DNA of 64,000 bases from Sclerotinia nivalis (lineage: Eukaryota > Ascomycota > Leotiomycetes > Helotiales > Sclerotiniaceae). Shown here one piece after another: positions 1 through 10,189 of the stretch. The notes below the pieces were generated by a model, which saw only the letters and a list, made by a program, of their open reading frames with translations, had not been told where the DNA came from and did not search any database. Positions within the stretch are counted from its first letter, which is position 1. The number at the start of each line of letters is the position of its first letter. The position numbers and the translations under genes are program-made. The stretch lies in contig JAPEIS010000009.1 of the NCBI GenBank assembly GCA_029531795.1, positions 868,001-932,000 of the forward strand, read 5' to 3'.

Positions 1-51
1 CAATACTCTCACTACTATCAATAATATAATACTAGATCATGTTTCAAATCA

Positions 52-484
52 TAAGTTTGTAGACTATACGGTTCAACCAAATATATCGAAAGCAATTATA
101 TTATCAAATGCGGTACAGTATACTCATGCCCTGCAAAGTGCTTACATTGCTATAACCCTCACCCTGTAGATGATCCCAAATGCCCTCTTCGCTCATCAAA
201 AAAGGAAAGGAAATCAAAATCGGAATACCAGGCGATCCGGAAGATCTACAACGAAAATAAGGCTCTCATCTGTATAAAGGCCGGCTATTCAAAACAACAA
301 ACACTCGATCTATAAATGGAAGATACTCCTACTTCCTTTATTTCTATCATACAACCCCGTTTTAGGATCCTTACTTGTATATTTGGGTCCATCCATTCCG
401 CTGCCCCTTCCAGCCTTCGCCCTACTAACCGATTCTCGGAATTCGCAAACCTTTCTAGTATCCCTTTTAATAAATCGAACTAAA
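52..484 (+). pseudogene. LINE ORF1 (gag-like) C-terminal part
   Basis: Frame 1 shows a CCHC knuckle (C-x2-C-x3-H-x6-C, near 139-184) in the context KCLHCYNPHPVDDPKC, typical of Tad1-clade ORF1 RNA-binding proteins. A lysine-rich stretch follows. A TAA at 313-315 interrupts the frame, which then stays open to a stop at 482-484 and so overlaps the start of ORF2 in the next frame. Upstream stops at 22 and 49 show that the copy is dead. The N-terminal part is outside the window. Confidence 0.75.
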
Positions 485-3400
485 CCTCTTTCTATTATTC
501 AAGCAAATGTAGACAAAGGAGCAATTTCACACAAACTCGTTTTAGCCCTAACAAATACAGATCAGATTGATATCATTCTGATCCAAGAATCATATATCTA
601 CAAGGACGTAGCAAGGAAAATCACAAAAACCCACCCCTCTTACGAAACCTTTACCCCTTTGGATAACTAGGAAAACACCCCCCGCGTCCTTACCTACATC
701 AAAAAGGGAATTGGATTTCATACAGACCAATTAAAACCTATTATCTTTCGCGATCTGATTTTCCTACAATTCTTATCCTCAAACCATTCGGTTTTTACAA
801 TTGTTAACATTTACAACGTTCCCCTTAATTACACAAAAACCAATCAAACGATCAACTCGCTTCTGAACCTACAAAAGTTCCCTACAAACCCTACTCTAAT
901 ACAAAACGATTTCAATCTACACCATCCCAATTGGAACCCCCTTTATATACCCATCTCCCCTCTTACAAAACCTTTCGTAAACTAGACCAATTTACACAAC
1001 CTTCGCCTTATCTCACCAATCGGAATCCCAACACATTCAAAAGACAACATATTAGACCTAGTCTTTCTATCAGGTCTATATACAGCGATCTCCTCCATAA
1101 CTGAACACCTGAATTGCATTTCGGACCACAAAACTCTGAAGATTTTTTTATATTGGAATTGCTATGGTATAAAGCCTATTCCGAAATTACGGTTAAACTC
1201 ATTGAACGACAAACTCTTCACAGAACTATTAGCTACAGAGTTGTACAATCTCGATATCCCTGCTAATCCATTCTCTACCAACAATCTAAACGCACTAGCT
1301 CTGAACCTTACACAATCCCTCAGAAATGCTTACAAAGGTTCAGCAAAAAGAACCACGAATGGCCTACTCCGACAACCATAATAGAACAAAGATTGCAATA
1401 AAACTGCACGAATATACAGAATCACGAGGACATTAAAAGCTAAACAAACTTATCGGAAATCGATTAAAAAAGCAAAACAATCCTTTTATTCTTCAAAAAT
1501 TAATAAAATCGAAAATATAAATAACATCTTCCGGATAACTAAATAGCATCAAACTACAGACATCTTCTAATCCCCTCCATTAGTAGATCCCATAGATCCT
1601 AGGATAACAAACACCATCGAAAAGAAACAAAAGGTTTTTGTTAAAAACTTATTAACGAATTCAGCCGAGATCGACAATATCCCTTTCGGAATTCCGATCA
1701 GCCCATCCCGCATTATCCCTTTCCCAAGCATTGATATACAAGACCTTGAAATAACCATTTTGAAAGCAAGTAATACAGCTTCAAGCGCAAACGAGATCCC
1801 TACAAGGATTATCCAAACCACCTGGCCTTTAATCAAAGATCTAATCCTGCTTCTCTTCCAGAATTGTCTTGAGTTAGACCATCACCCAGAATGCTTCCGT
1901 TTTGCTACAATTGCGATCATTTCAAAGCCTAATAAAGCCAATCATACAAACCCAAGATCGTATCGCCCTATCGCACTACTTTCGGTCCTCGGAAAGGGTC
2001 TAGAAAGGCTTATAGCAAAAAAGGTATCATAGCTAGTTCTGAAATACAAAATACTTGCAAACCAATAATTCAATACTTTCCCATTACATTCTTCAATAGA
2101 TCTTACAATATATATAATCTACAATATTAAATCAACATTGAAAGAAGGATTGAAAACGATCCTACTCATTATAAATGTAAAAAACGCTTTCGACGCAGTC
2201 CTCCCTGACCGATTGATTAACCAATTTAAAAAGCAAGATTGGCCGAACAACTTAATCAAATGAATTCAATCCTTTGCTACTAATCGCTTTATTCAAATAC
2301 GATTGGATAACGAAATTGATTCAAAAACCAAATTGAATTGCAATCTACCTCAAGGCTCCCCGATCTCACCAATTCTGTTCATGCTTTACATTGCCCCTAT
2401 TTTCTAAATGGGTAATCCTTCAAAAAGGTTCGGATATGCCGACGATATTGCTCTATTAGCTTCGTTCGACAGTCTACAGACAAACTATGATACACTTCAG
2501 GCCGATATACAGGAAGCCCTGGATTGAGGGAAGTCCGAAGGGATCACTTTCGACCCTAAAAAGTCTGAATTGATTCATTTCTATAAAGGGTACAGCGCTT
2601 TAAATGAGACTCTATCAGTACAGGCCAATAGTCTGAGAATCGAAGAAAGACCCGGCCCTTTTCGATGACTAAGAATTTATTTCGATAGGAAACTAAATTT
2701 CAAACCTTATATCCGAATCTTTATTGCAAAAGCCTTCAAGGTAGCTAATGCAATACGATTTTTTAACAATATATACCACAGGATCCCTTTTTATCTCACA
2801 AAACGGATAGCTATAGTCTATACTTTGAAAAAATGCTATTTCACATCAGAGACATAATAGTCAGGCCGAGATAGACCCAAATTCAACTTCCCGAACCACA
2901 GAATCTCGAACCAGGTAGACAATCATCTGAATCTATTAAACAAAATAGTATTGTCTTATACAAAAGCTATCCTCCCAATATTCAGAACAACCAATGCAAC
3001 AATATTATATGAAGAATCCAAACTCCGACCCTCAGAAATCGAGCTGAACCTAATATTGCAATTATACACTGCAAGAACGATCAGATTGGATCCCTATTAT
3101 CCTCTACGAATTAAAACTAACAAAATGATCAAAGCTAAAAGCCTAAACAAACAATCACCAGATACAAAGTTTACAAAGCTTATTAAGGCCCTACCAATCA
3201 TTAAACGAATTAACCCGTTCGCTTTCCTTGTATGGGAACATAAGGAATCCAGAGAGAAAGCCGAACAATGAGTGGCCGATCCAAAGGGTAGATCAAAAAT
3301 ACAAACGATTGAGGATTTCAAAGCCTTTCATATATTGATCCCAAAAAGTGATATACAAATTTTCTCCGATAACTCCAAAAGCGAAAGTAAGGATGGTGCT

Positions 3401-4252
3401 ACTGGAGACGATTATATTATTATACAATTTGGTATTCAAATAGCCTGTAACTCTTTCTCATTAAGCCTCAACGCAAAGGTTTTCGATACCGAAGCCAAAG
3501 CTACAGTGAACGGAGCGACAAGGGCTCTAACCCTCCTATCAATCAGATTCGCTATAGATCTTTGGATTTTCCTAGACAACTACGAGGTAACCTTTAGATT
3601 GGGTTCTCATTTCAATAGCTTTTCCCAATCGGTTTTCGAGGACTTTTTGATATTAACCCGAACCTAAACTACCAGATCTAGGCTCCCACATATTCCCCTT
3701 GGCAGAATTCGAGTCCGCTGGGTCCCCGGGCATCTCAATATCCTGGGCAACGAAGCGGCCGACAAAGCGGCAAAAGAAGGTACTGCATTACCTTCCCCTT
3801 CAAACCTGATTTGTACGCTAGCATCTCTCAAAAGGATAGTGAAAACCAATGCGCACAAAGCGGATACCCAATTATGAAATACAATCAGCCCTTCGTACTA
3901 CAAGGACTTACTTTACATATATACAGATAATACAGTATCGCTTTCCTTAAAAAGAGCTACACTATATTACATCCTTGCAATTAGATCACAACACAGGGAC
4001 TTTGCAGTATACTACGAACACTTTAATCACACTACTACTTCTATATATTGCTTTTGTAGGAAAAGGAAAACCCCATTACATTTATTCTTTTGTAAAAAAG
4101 GGAAAGCGTATAAAACGCTTACAAAAATACCCCTCTCTGAAGCTATTCTGTGGTTTCTAAGCTTCCCTCTTGGTATAACCAGACTAGCTGAGTGGCTAGA
4201 GGCTACCAAATTCTATATAGAAATTTGCCCACGGTATATAACCGTTATTTAA
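383..4252 (+). pseudogene. LINE ORF2: endonuclease, reverse transcriptase, RNase H
   Basis: One frame (frame 2) runs to a TAA at 4250-4252 and is interrupted only by nonsense codons. The endonuclease is at about 480-1150 (IIQANVDKG, IILIQES, LDLVFLS and a degenerate ISDHK end). Reverse transcriptase is at about 1750-2600, with the palm motif FGYADDIALLA near 2430 and LPQGSPISPILF near 2347. RNase H is at about 3330-3830, ending IRVRWVPGHLNILGNEAADK. A terminal knuckle C-x-C-x7-H-x4-C lies at 4049-4096. The catalytic YADD is intact, but many tryptophan and glutamine codons have become TAG/TGA/TAA. No functional protein is possible. Confidence 0.88.
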
Positions 4253-4270
4253 AAAAAAAAAAAAAAAAAA

Positions 4271-5210
4271 TTTTTCCTTATTATTATTAAGACAGGCGCA
4301 ATTGGTAATTTTAGGGTTGGTAGGAACAGATAGAATATTTAAAAAAAAAAAAAAAGGGGGATATATATAAAAGGCTAATCAATAAAACATGTTTGAGGGG
4401 ATTGGGAGAGAGATCAAGAATAGTGATCTAGTGGACGAAGGAGGCCACAAAATAAAACACAAAGCTATATAGCTCAACCCTTTTCGCAACGGCAATTATA
4501 TAAACCCTGCCCTAACACTCTTAAAAACTGTATATATATATACTACCCCTAACTAGCTAGTACTCCACTCAAAGGCCTAAAACCCCTATGAGCGCCATTT
4601 GCCCAAATTGGAATCGGTGGCTAAAGGTTTCACGTGCACGCACGTGCGGCCTGCGGCCTATGGCGATAAACAAATCAAATCAAATCAAATCAAAAAGACT
4701 GTACAGCGCATTTCTTCAATCTCCACTTGTGCCTCCTAATCGAACCGGGACAGGGGGGTGGGGGTGAAATATAGCGATTAGGAATACCTACCTAGTAAGA
4801 GTGATTTTTGGGTTTGATTCCTGGGGTTTGAATGGCGAATTTTGTTGGTGAATTTTGAATTTGGTTTTGATTTTGGATTTGATTTGTCTGGGCAGTGGGT
4901 GGGTGAGGAAATGTGAGAGTGGAGTTTGGAAGGATGGAGGCTGAGGAGCTGAGAAGGATGAATGGGGATGGGGATGGGGATAACTGAGAATAAAAGATAT
5001 AAATGGGAAAATGAATTTACAGGACGTAAAGCTGGTATGTCAATACCTACCAGGTATTGCTAACTCAAAGATTGTAAGTCTTACCAAGGTAATCTTACCA
5101 CAAGATTTTGACCGAATAAATATACACCAAAATGGATATATATTCCATGCTACAAGTTTGATTGTAATCTTATGACGAAAGAAGTTGAGAATGTGTATAT
5201 CTATATATAC
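4271..5210. other. No gene seen; A/T runs and low-complexity sequence
   Basis: There is a T-run after the LINE tail, an A15 run near 4341-4355 next to GGGGG, and a short (CAAAT)n block at about 4671-4692. CACGTG-rich sequence lies at 4631-4648, followed by a G-rich purine block near 4900-4980. The stretch from 4600 to 4980 is less AT-biased than its surroundings and may be old single-copy sequence. No convincing coding frame, LTR or RNA was found. Confidence 0.5.
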
Positions 5211-5224
5211 ACCCCCGATATCGA

Positions 5225-5317
5225 GGAGGACAAGACTCAACACCTGTACGCGGTGTCCTCTACGAACCTCCAGCTCTTTTATTTAATTATTAGAGTCTGC
5301 AGAGCTAAGTTTGAGTC
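5225..5317 (+). ncRNA. HDV-like self-cleaving ribozyme, copy A
   Basis: The sequence fits the nested double pseudoknot. P1 is 5225-5231 with 5255-5261 (7 bp, terminal G.U at nucleotide 1). J1/2 is AA. P2 is 5234-5240 with 5311-5317 (7 bp). P3 is 5242-5244 with 5252-5254, with a 7-nt loop TGTACGC. P1.1 could be G5246-C5263 and U5247-A5262. P4 is 5271-5277 with 5292-5299, with one bulged U. The joining strand after P4 is CTAAG (5305-5309), where the C would be the catalytic cytosine. Nucleotide 1 of the fold is nucleotide 1 of the element, as in R2 and L1Tc retrotransposons, where cleavage frees the RNA 5' end. Folded by eye only; cleavage is unproven. Confidence 0.8.
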
Positions 5318-6007
5318 ATTTGATGGAGTCGTGGTGATTGGAAGAGGAAGAGGCACCCGATCGCAATGTTTTTTGCCTCCGAGTTGGCTGATGGCAAAGG
5401 CCAGATCTCGGTTTTTTGACAGTCGTATTATCGGATTGTGCTTTCTACAACACTACTTTTATTACGAAACAGAGGACAACATCATCATCTACGACAATAT
5501 ACCACAAAATCATCTTCAAGATCCCTCTAGGGCATCGGGCGCGATTTATCAAATTCGGTTTTAAAGTTCAGGCCTTACCTCCTTCGATTCGAATCAAAAC
5601 AACAACAATTCATATACTTGGAGGAGCTGCATGGAACGACCCGAGTTAATGATGTATCTGCTATAGAATTCGGTAGAGGATATACTACATACAGGATTGG
5701 GGCACCTTGTAGGATCAATATCCCCATGGTTTGGAGGGTTCTATGAAGTCGATATTAGGCAAAGCATAACCGCTGGGAAGTTACGAATAGGACAAAGAGT
5801 TGATGTAAAAGAAGGTTGTTTGGATTTGATTGATAAAGGAATCGGATTTGGAAAATTATGAGTGTAATACTTTGATTGGTATTTTTATCTTTATATGCGA
5901 TACCATATAGAGACCGGGCTTTGCTCCCCAGTATTAATTTTCACTTCCCCCATCAAAAATATATACAAACCTGTATGCTATTTAGATAGTACTACCCATA
6001 ACCATCT

Positions 6008-6033
6008 GTTAAGAGCTCGATTGAGCTCTTAAC
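6008..6033 (+). other. 3'-terminal RNA hairpin of retroelement copy A
   Basis: An 11-bp perfect stem (GTTAAGAGCTC with GAGCTCTTAAC) has a GATT loop. It is followed by the conserved CCGTCCTAGATAGTC block and the ATCA tail. The same position in copy B forms a stem with two compensating base-pair changes. It is a likely reverse-transcriptase recognition structure, by analogy with stem-loop 3' ends of tailed LINE/SINE pairs. Confidence 0.6.
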
Positions 6034-6099
6034 CGTCCTAGATAGTCTTTGACTCAGTGTGGACGTTAATTAAATCAATCAATCAACCCCCGATATCGA

Positions 6100-7574
6100 A
6101 TCACAAGTAATATACATCCCAGCACCCCATTTCATTTTCTTCTCAAAAAATTCTTGAATTCGATTTCTCACGTACCCAAAGTATTCTAACCGCCACTAGA
6201 TAGGTAGATGTCACCTATTCCTGGCGTATTAAATTATCCCAGATTTGAGAACTCCCTGGATTCTGTCACGAATCTGGTATGGATCCATGTGACCCATTGT
6301 CACGTGCACGACCAATCACGTGTCTACAGCTAGTGTATATATACAGTTGCTTCTTACGAGCCGTAGTTCTTTAGTTGTAGATTCTAAGGAATATAATTGA
6401 CCCTGTTAATTCAGCTCTTATACGGCTCTTGTGCGTTACAGATTCCAGAGTGAAAATCTCAATAAACAATAAACTCTAACCTCAAGTAAGATCTTATATA
6501 TATTTCCCATTCTACTTATCTATCTATTTGATAGCCAGACGAAAAAATGCCCGCTAAATCAATCCGATCCCATATTATATGATTCTATCTCAATTCAAAA
6601 GAACCGCCCATCTCATCAACAATCCCACCCCAAACTCCATCTCACAAAATTCCTATCCCCTCATCCAATCCATAAATAACCAACACAACCTCCGCCACAC
6701 TTCCTTCCCCCCAAACCTCATCTATCTCCTTCCTCCCCAACCCAATTCCATCTCCAAATCGAAGTCAATCCCCAACCCCTCTTCCCTATCCCCATACTTC
6801 AACAAATCCCCCCAACCGCCCCCCATGAAATTTCCTCCACCATTCTCTTTAACCTGATGACCCAATCCCACCTCTCACATACAAAAACAAACAACAAAAC
6901 CATTCACCAAAACCTTCACATCCATATCCATTCCCATTTCCACTCTGAACACGCAAACGCGCGCGTCCACAGATATTTCCACTAATCTAGTAGACAAATC
7001 CGCGAAAGGAATGATTAACCCACCTATTTTTTTTTTCCAAAACTTAGATTTCGAGGTTTCCCCATCCGGATCCAAAAGGAAAGGAAAGGAATGGAATTAT
7101 ACTAATACTATCTATCAGCCATTGATATAAAATTCGTCGTTAATCCATCCATAGCTGTTAATTGCGGTCGATAACTTAAGACTCGACTTACATTCTTCTT
7201 TGTAGTTTTGTAGTTGTGAAGCGGGAGCAGCAGCGGGAGTGGGGACTGAGTAGGGATTGTGGCGAGAGGAGATGGGTGGAGGAGAAGGAGAAGAGCGGGG
7301 ATGGATGAGGAGGATGAAGGAGGCGGTTATTACATATTTTATATTTTATAATTTTACATTCCAAAATTACAATACTAATCTAATAATCCAATAAACACTC
7401 CCATACATACACAGCACCTGTCCAGAGTTTCCTGACTCGGAACTCCAAAAAAATATAAAAATAATTCTAAATAGATATCAAAACATATTCCTCCCCCGCC
7501 CCCCGGAAAAAATCTACAAACAGAAATAAGAACAAAAAGTATCTATCTATCTATCCATCTATCCATTTCATTAC
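6100..7574. other. No supported gene; C-rich relic and low-complexity sequence
   Basis: The stretch from 6580 to 6860 is C-rich on the plus strand and gives a proline/asparagine/serine-rich open frame with no recognisable domain. The stretch from 7215 to 7325 is a purine (GGA-rich) block. CACGTG-like boxes occur near 6301-6322. No element ends or RNA genes were recognised. Base use here is closer to the host sequence than to the RIP-mutated transposons. Confidence 0.4.
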
Positions 7575-7817
7575 TGTGACGATGGTCTTAATTCAAGGCA
7601 TAATAAAATGAATCAATTAATCTATACTAGAGAATAACAAACTATCGTATAAAAGATAATGAAGTTGAGCCTTTTATGGTCCTTTCGAAGGGGACCAAAA
7701 CCTAAGCGAATACAAGGTGAAATAAATGTAAGACAACCTAAAGCATTTTGATCCCTTCGGAAGGGACCAAAGAACAAAATAAAGAATAGCCTAAGGCATT
7801 AATACAGGATCGTCACA
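7575..7817 (-). repeat. Solo LTR of element-B family
   Basis: The 243-bp repeat has ends TGTGACGAT / ATCGTCACA and is flanked by the 5-bp duplication ATTAC (7570-7574 and 7818-7822). It matches in reverse the 255-bp LTRs of element B at 31607 and 38514, including the CTTTTGGTCCC-type blocks. It is the product of recombination between two LTRs. Confidence 0.9.
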
Positions 7818-7822
7818 ATTAC

Positions 7823-8582
7823 CCAATACCCAGTTCTATTCTTATCACGAGATAGTACGATCACAGAGCACGTTGAAGAGATCGGGGAGAAGATGGTTAT
7901 AGTGAAGTGATAGAGTTAAGTGTATATTGAATGAGAACTGTGTTGAATGACCTGCCCTCGATCTTAAGGATCGTGGGTGGTATATAGAGACTTAATGGAA
8001 GCTATCTAGCCGACGAGAGGCATCAATTAGGCTAGGCTTCGATCTGTATGATATCAGGAGAGGGTTGACGATCGTAAGGATCGACAGGATCTAGAAGGGC
8101 CTGATAACTAATGCAAAATGAGGGGTATAATGATCGTGGAGGATGTGTGTGTGTGTGTGTGTGATATTTTTCGTCCGAGGCTCTGTGCAAAACACAGGCC
8201 TCAAATTCCCAATTGGGACAAAGGACGCCAGGGAAGGAAAGCCCCTGGATTTCTAACTAGCTAATCTAAGTTTATTAGTATTATATATATACTAAATGCT
8301 TTAGTAGGGTTTATATAATTGCTGTTGTGTATTGAGTTAATTCTTTAAGTAAATATTTCAGCTATCCTTTATAATATAGTTAGATTCTTCGATTCCTGAT
8401 TTTTTCTTCTTTGTTATCGCAATCAAGCTTTTTAGTATGTTTTGTTAATATAAAGTTTTTTTTTATTTTTTTTAAAAAGCTTATACAAACTCAATCTTTC
8501 CGAAACAAAACTCAACGTCTTATACAAAGAAAATTCAAAAATAAAATAAAATAAAAATAAAAAATCAAAGCAATCCTTCAAT
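7823..8582. other. No gene seen; hairpins and a GT microsatellite
   Basis: Short inverted repeats of the type CGATCnTAAGGATCG occur near 7958-7971 and 8069-8084. A (GT)n run lies at about 8142-8162. The A-rich run (AAAAT)n at 8537-8566 borders the 3' end of LINE2. No coding frame is convincing. Confidence 0.5.
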
Positions 8583-8817
8583 CTATAAATTGTATAGGGA
8601 ATCGAGGATATATATCCTGATAGAATCTTGTGGATTTGAATCAAGCTGTTAGTTTCGTTGCTCCTTCTATGTTTCCCAAAAGATAGGGGATAGTTTCAGA
8701 TAGTGGTAATTTCGAAAGGGTCTTTTGAACGTTTCCAATTTTACAAAAATAAAAATGAAGAGGGGATTTTCTTTTTCTATATAAGTATAGTATATAAGTA
8801 TCTTCGTAATTGAATCG
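8583..8817 (-). pseudogene. LINE2 ORF2, C-terminal end
   Basis: Read on the minus strand it continues LINE2 beyond element C. It shows the terminal zinc-knuckle region RKSPLHFYFCK and SKLPLSETIPYLL, aligned with LINE1 at 4055-4245, and ends at a TAG (8583-8585). The other side of the break is at 25435. The ATCGT duplication at 8818-8822 and 25430-25434 proves that element C split it. Confidence 0.85.
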
Positions 8818-8822
8818 ATCGT

Positions 8823-8985
8823 TATCACGGTGAGGGAAAAGGTATGTGTAGGTTTGATCTATTGTTGTACTACGAGGAGGAGAAGAAGGTCAAGGAGGTG
8901 ATCTGACTATATAGAAGTGAGTGTATACATGTGTGCCTAAGGTATACATAATCACGTACAAATAAAGAGAGATGAACCTGTAACA
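8823..8985 (-). repeat. 3' LTR of element C
   Basis: It is 163 bp, with a TGTTACAGG start on the minus strand and a CCGTGATA end. It matches the other three LTRs of the A/C family. Confidence 0.93.
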
Positions 8986-9242
8986 ATACCCTCTCCTTAA
9001 GAAAACCATTTGATCCTAAATGGGTATTAAAAAATAAAGAAAAATAAAGAAAAAATACAGATCTCTTTCCTTAATTAGATCCCTGAACAAAAAATATATG
9101 ATATCCTTCAATAATGTTATATTCTTTATTGCTATAATATGTAATATACCTTTAAACAAAGTGAACAATCTTGATACGAATGGATCTTTGTAGAATGAGT
9201 ATAGCAATCGCGTTGTATAACTTCGATTGCAAATTTTGTGGT

Positions 9243-9388
9243 TGTCACGGGTTCGTAACCCGTTCCTAGCTAGTCTGCATGGCTGCCTAAGGCACCCATC
9301 CCCCATATAGTTGGCGCTCTTCCTAGTACCTTCTTCCTTCTTCGTAGAATATCATCATATCTTAAAGCACCCTACCACCACCGTGATA
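9243..9388 (+). repeat. Solo LTR inside element C
   Basis: The 146-bp repeat runs TGTCACGGG..CCGTGATA, flanked by an exact GTGGT duplication (9238-9242 and 9389-9393). Termini resemble the A/C LTRs (TGTTACGGG..CGTGATA), but the body is different, so it is a related family. It retains more CpG and GC than the host element, which suggests a later insertion. Confidence 0.88.
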
Positions 9389-9393
9389 GTGGT

Positions 9394-9822
9394 TCCGATT
9401 ACAATATAGTAATATCAGGGTGCTTTAGAATCCAAACTAACGGTTCTGGCTTCTTTGGATGAAGGCGATGATATTCGATAAGAACCTTCTCATTACTCTT
9501 TAAATCATTAATTGGTTGCCAAATTGGTGTATAGTATTTCCATTTGACCAAATAATGATGGCCATCCTTATTGTGATTATCTAGAATTCCTTCAAATATC
9601 TATTTCTGAACAGGCTCATCCTTATCGTTGTCCCGCTTCAAAATTCTGTCCTGTGTAATCAAGGATTTTGATTCGTTAATCGTTGTTTGAGCTGGAAAGT
9701 AAGGATTAGTATAAGCTGAAAGTAAAAAAGAATAATGGAAAATAGAAAAGATTTTAATATTCTTAGATAATTGAATAAGACAAGTACAAGGATAAACTTT
9801 GATAATCTTATAAGGGCCGATC
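9394..9822 (-). pseudogene. Element C pol, integrase C-terminus and chromodomain
   Basis: On the minus strand it aligns with 16830-17250 of element A: the integrase C-terminal GPYKIIK..YPRTCLIQL region, then the chromodomain KWIFEEVLDNHNKDNYHYL with the tail LHPE. It is interrupted by stops and separated from the rest of its own pol gene by the insertion of element A after the CGATC target at 9818-9822. Confidence 0.85.
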
Positions 9823-9985
9823 TGTTACGGGTTCATCTCCCTTCACCTGCACGTGATCATGTGTGCCTTAGGCACACATGCATACACTCACTTCTATATA
9901 GTCAGGTCACCTCCTTGACCTTCTTCTCCTCCTCGTAGTACAATAATAGATCAAACCTACACATACCTTTTCCCTTATCGTGATA
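9823..9985 (+). repeat. 5' LTR of element A
   Basis: It is 163 bp, starting TGTTACGGGTTC and ending CGTGATA. The original termini were probably TGTCACGG..CCGTGACA, altered by C-to-T changes. Confidence 0.93.
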
Positions 9986-10189
9986 GTTTGTACTACCCTT
10001 TCAAAGGCTCCGTTACTTTACGAAGTGATTTAGCCTTGTTAAATCATCTGTAGGCTTCTGTGTCTGTTTTCGATTGCTTTCGTGCTGTTGTAATTCGTCT
10101 GTTTTTGTGCGGTTGTGTTTCTTATCTGCTTTTGTGTAGCTTCTGATCTCTGATTGTTTTTGTGCGATTGTATTTATTCGTAGGCTTCT

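Larger units (their letters stand above)
1..4270 (+). mobile_element. Tad1-like LINE (non-LTR retrotransposon), 5' end outside window
   Basis: The order is a gag zinc knuckle, an apurinic-type endonuclease, reverse transcriptase, RNase H and a C-terminal zinc knuckle, followed at once by an A-run at 4251-4270. This is the layout of the fungal Tad1 clade. Both ORFs are broken only by in-frame stops, without frameshifts, which suits RIP decay. The 5' end and the left target duplication lie before the window, so the insertion cannot be dated or delimited. A second copy in opposite orientation (LINE2) hosts the nested cluster from 8.6 to 50.8 kb and aligns with this one along RT, RNase H and the C-terminus. 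Confidence 0.9.
5225..6085 (+). mobile_element. Short non-autonomous retroelement, copy A (HDV-like ribozyme at 5' end, ATCA tail)
   Basis: The 861-bp insert is flanked by a perfect 14-bp duplication ACCCCCGATATCGA (5211-5224 and 6086-6099). It begins GGAGGAC and ends in a TAAATCAATCAATCA tail. Long target duplications and a microsatellite 3' tail are hallmarks of LINE-mobilised (target-primed) elements. Copy B at 14986-16070 in reverse shares the first ~130 bp, a block around 5410-5480 and the last ~180 bp, while other central parts differ. Short open frames (5172-5564, 5416-5649) are not conserved between copies, so I read it as non-autonomous (SINE/SIDE-like). No pol III A and B boxes were recognised. 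Confidence 0.85.

Noticed and set aside
6579..6857. 92-codon open frame rich in Pro, Asn and Ser
   Set aside because: It follows from a C-rich strand with few stops; no domain, codon pattern or neighbouring exon supports a gene.
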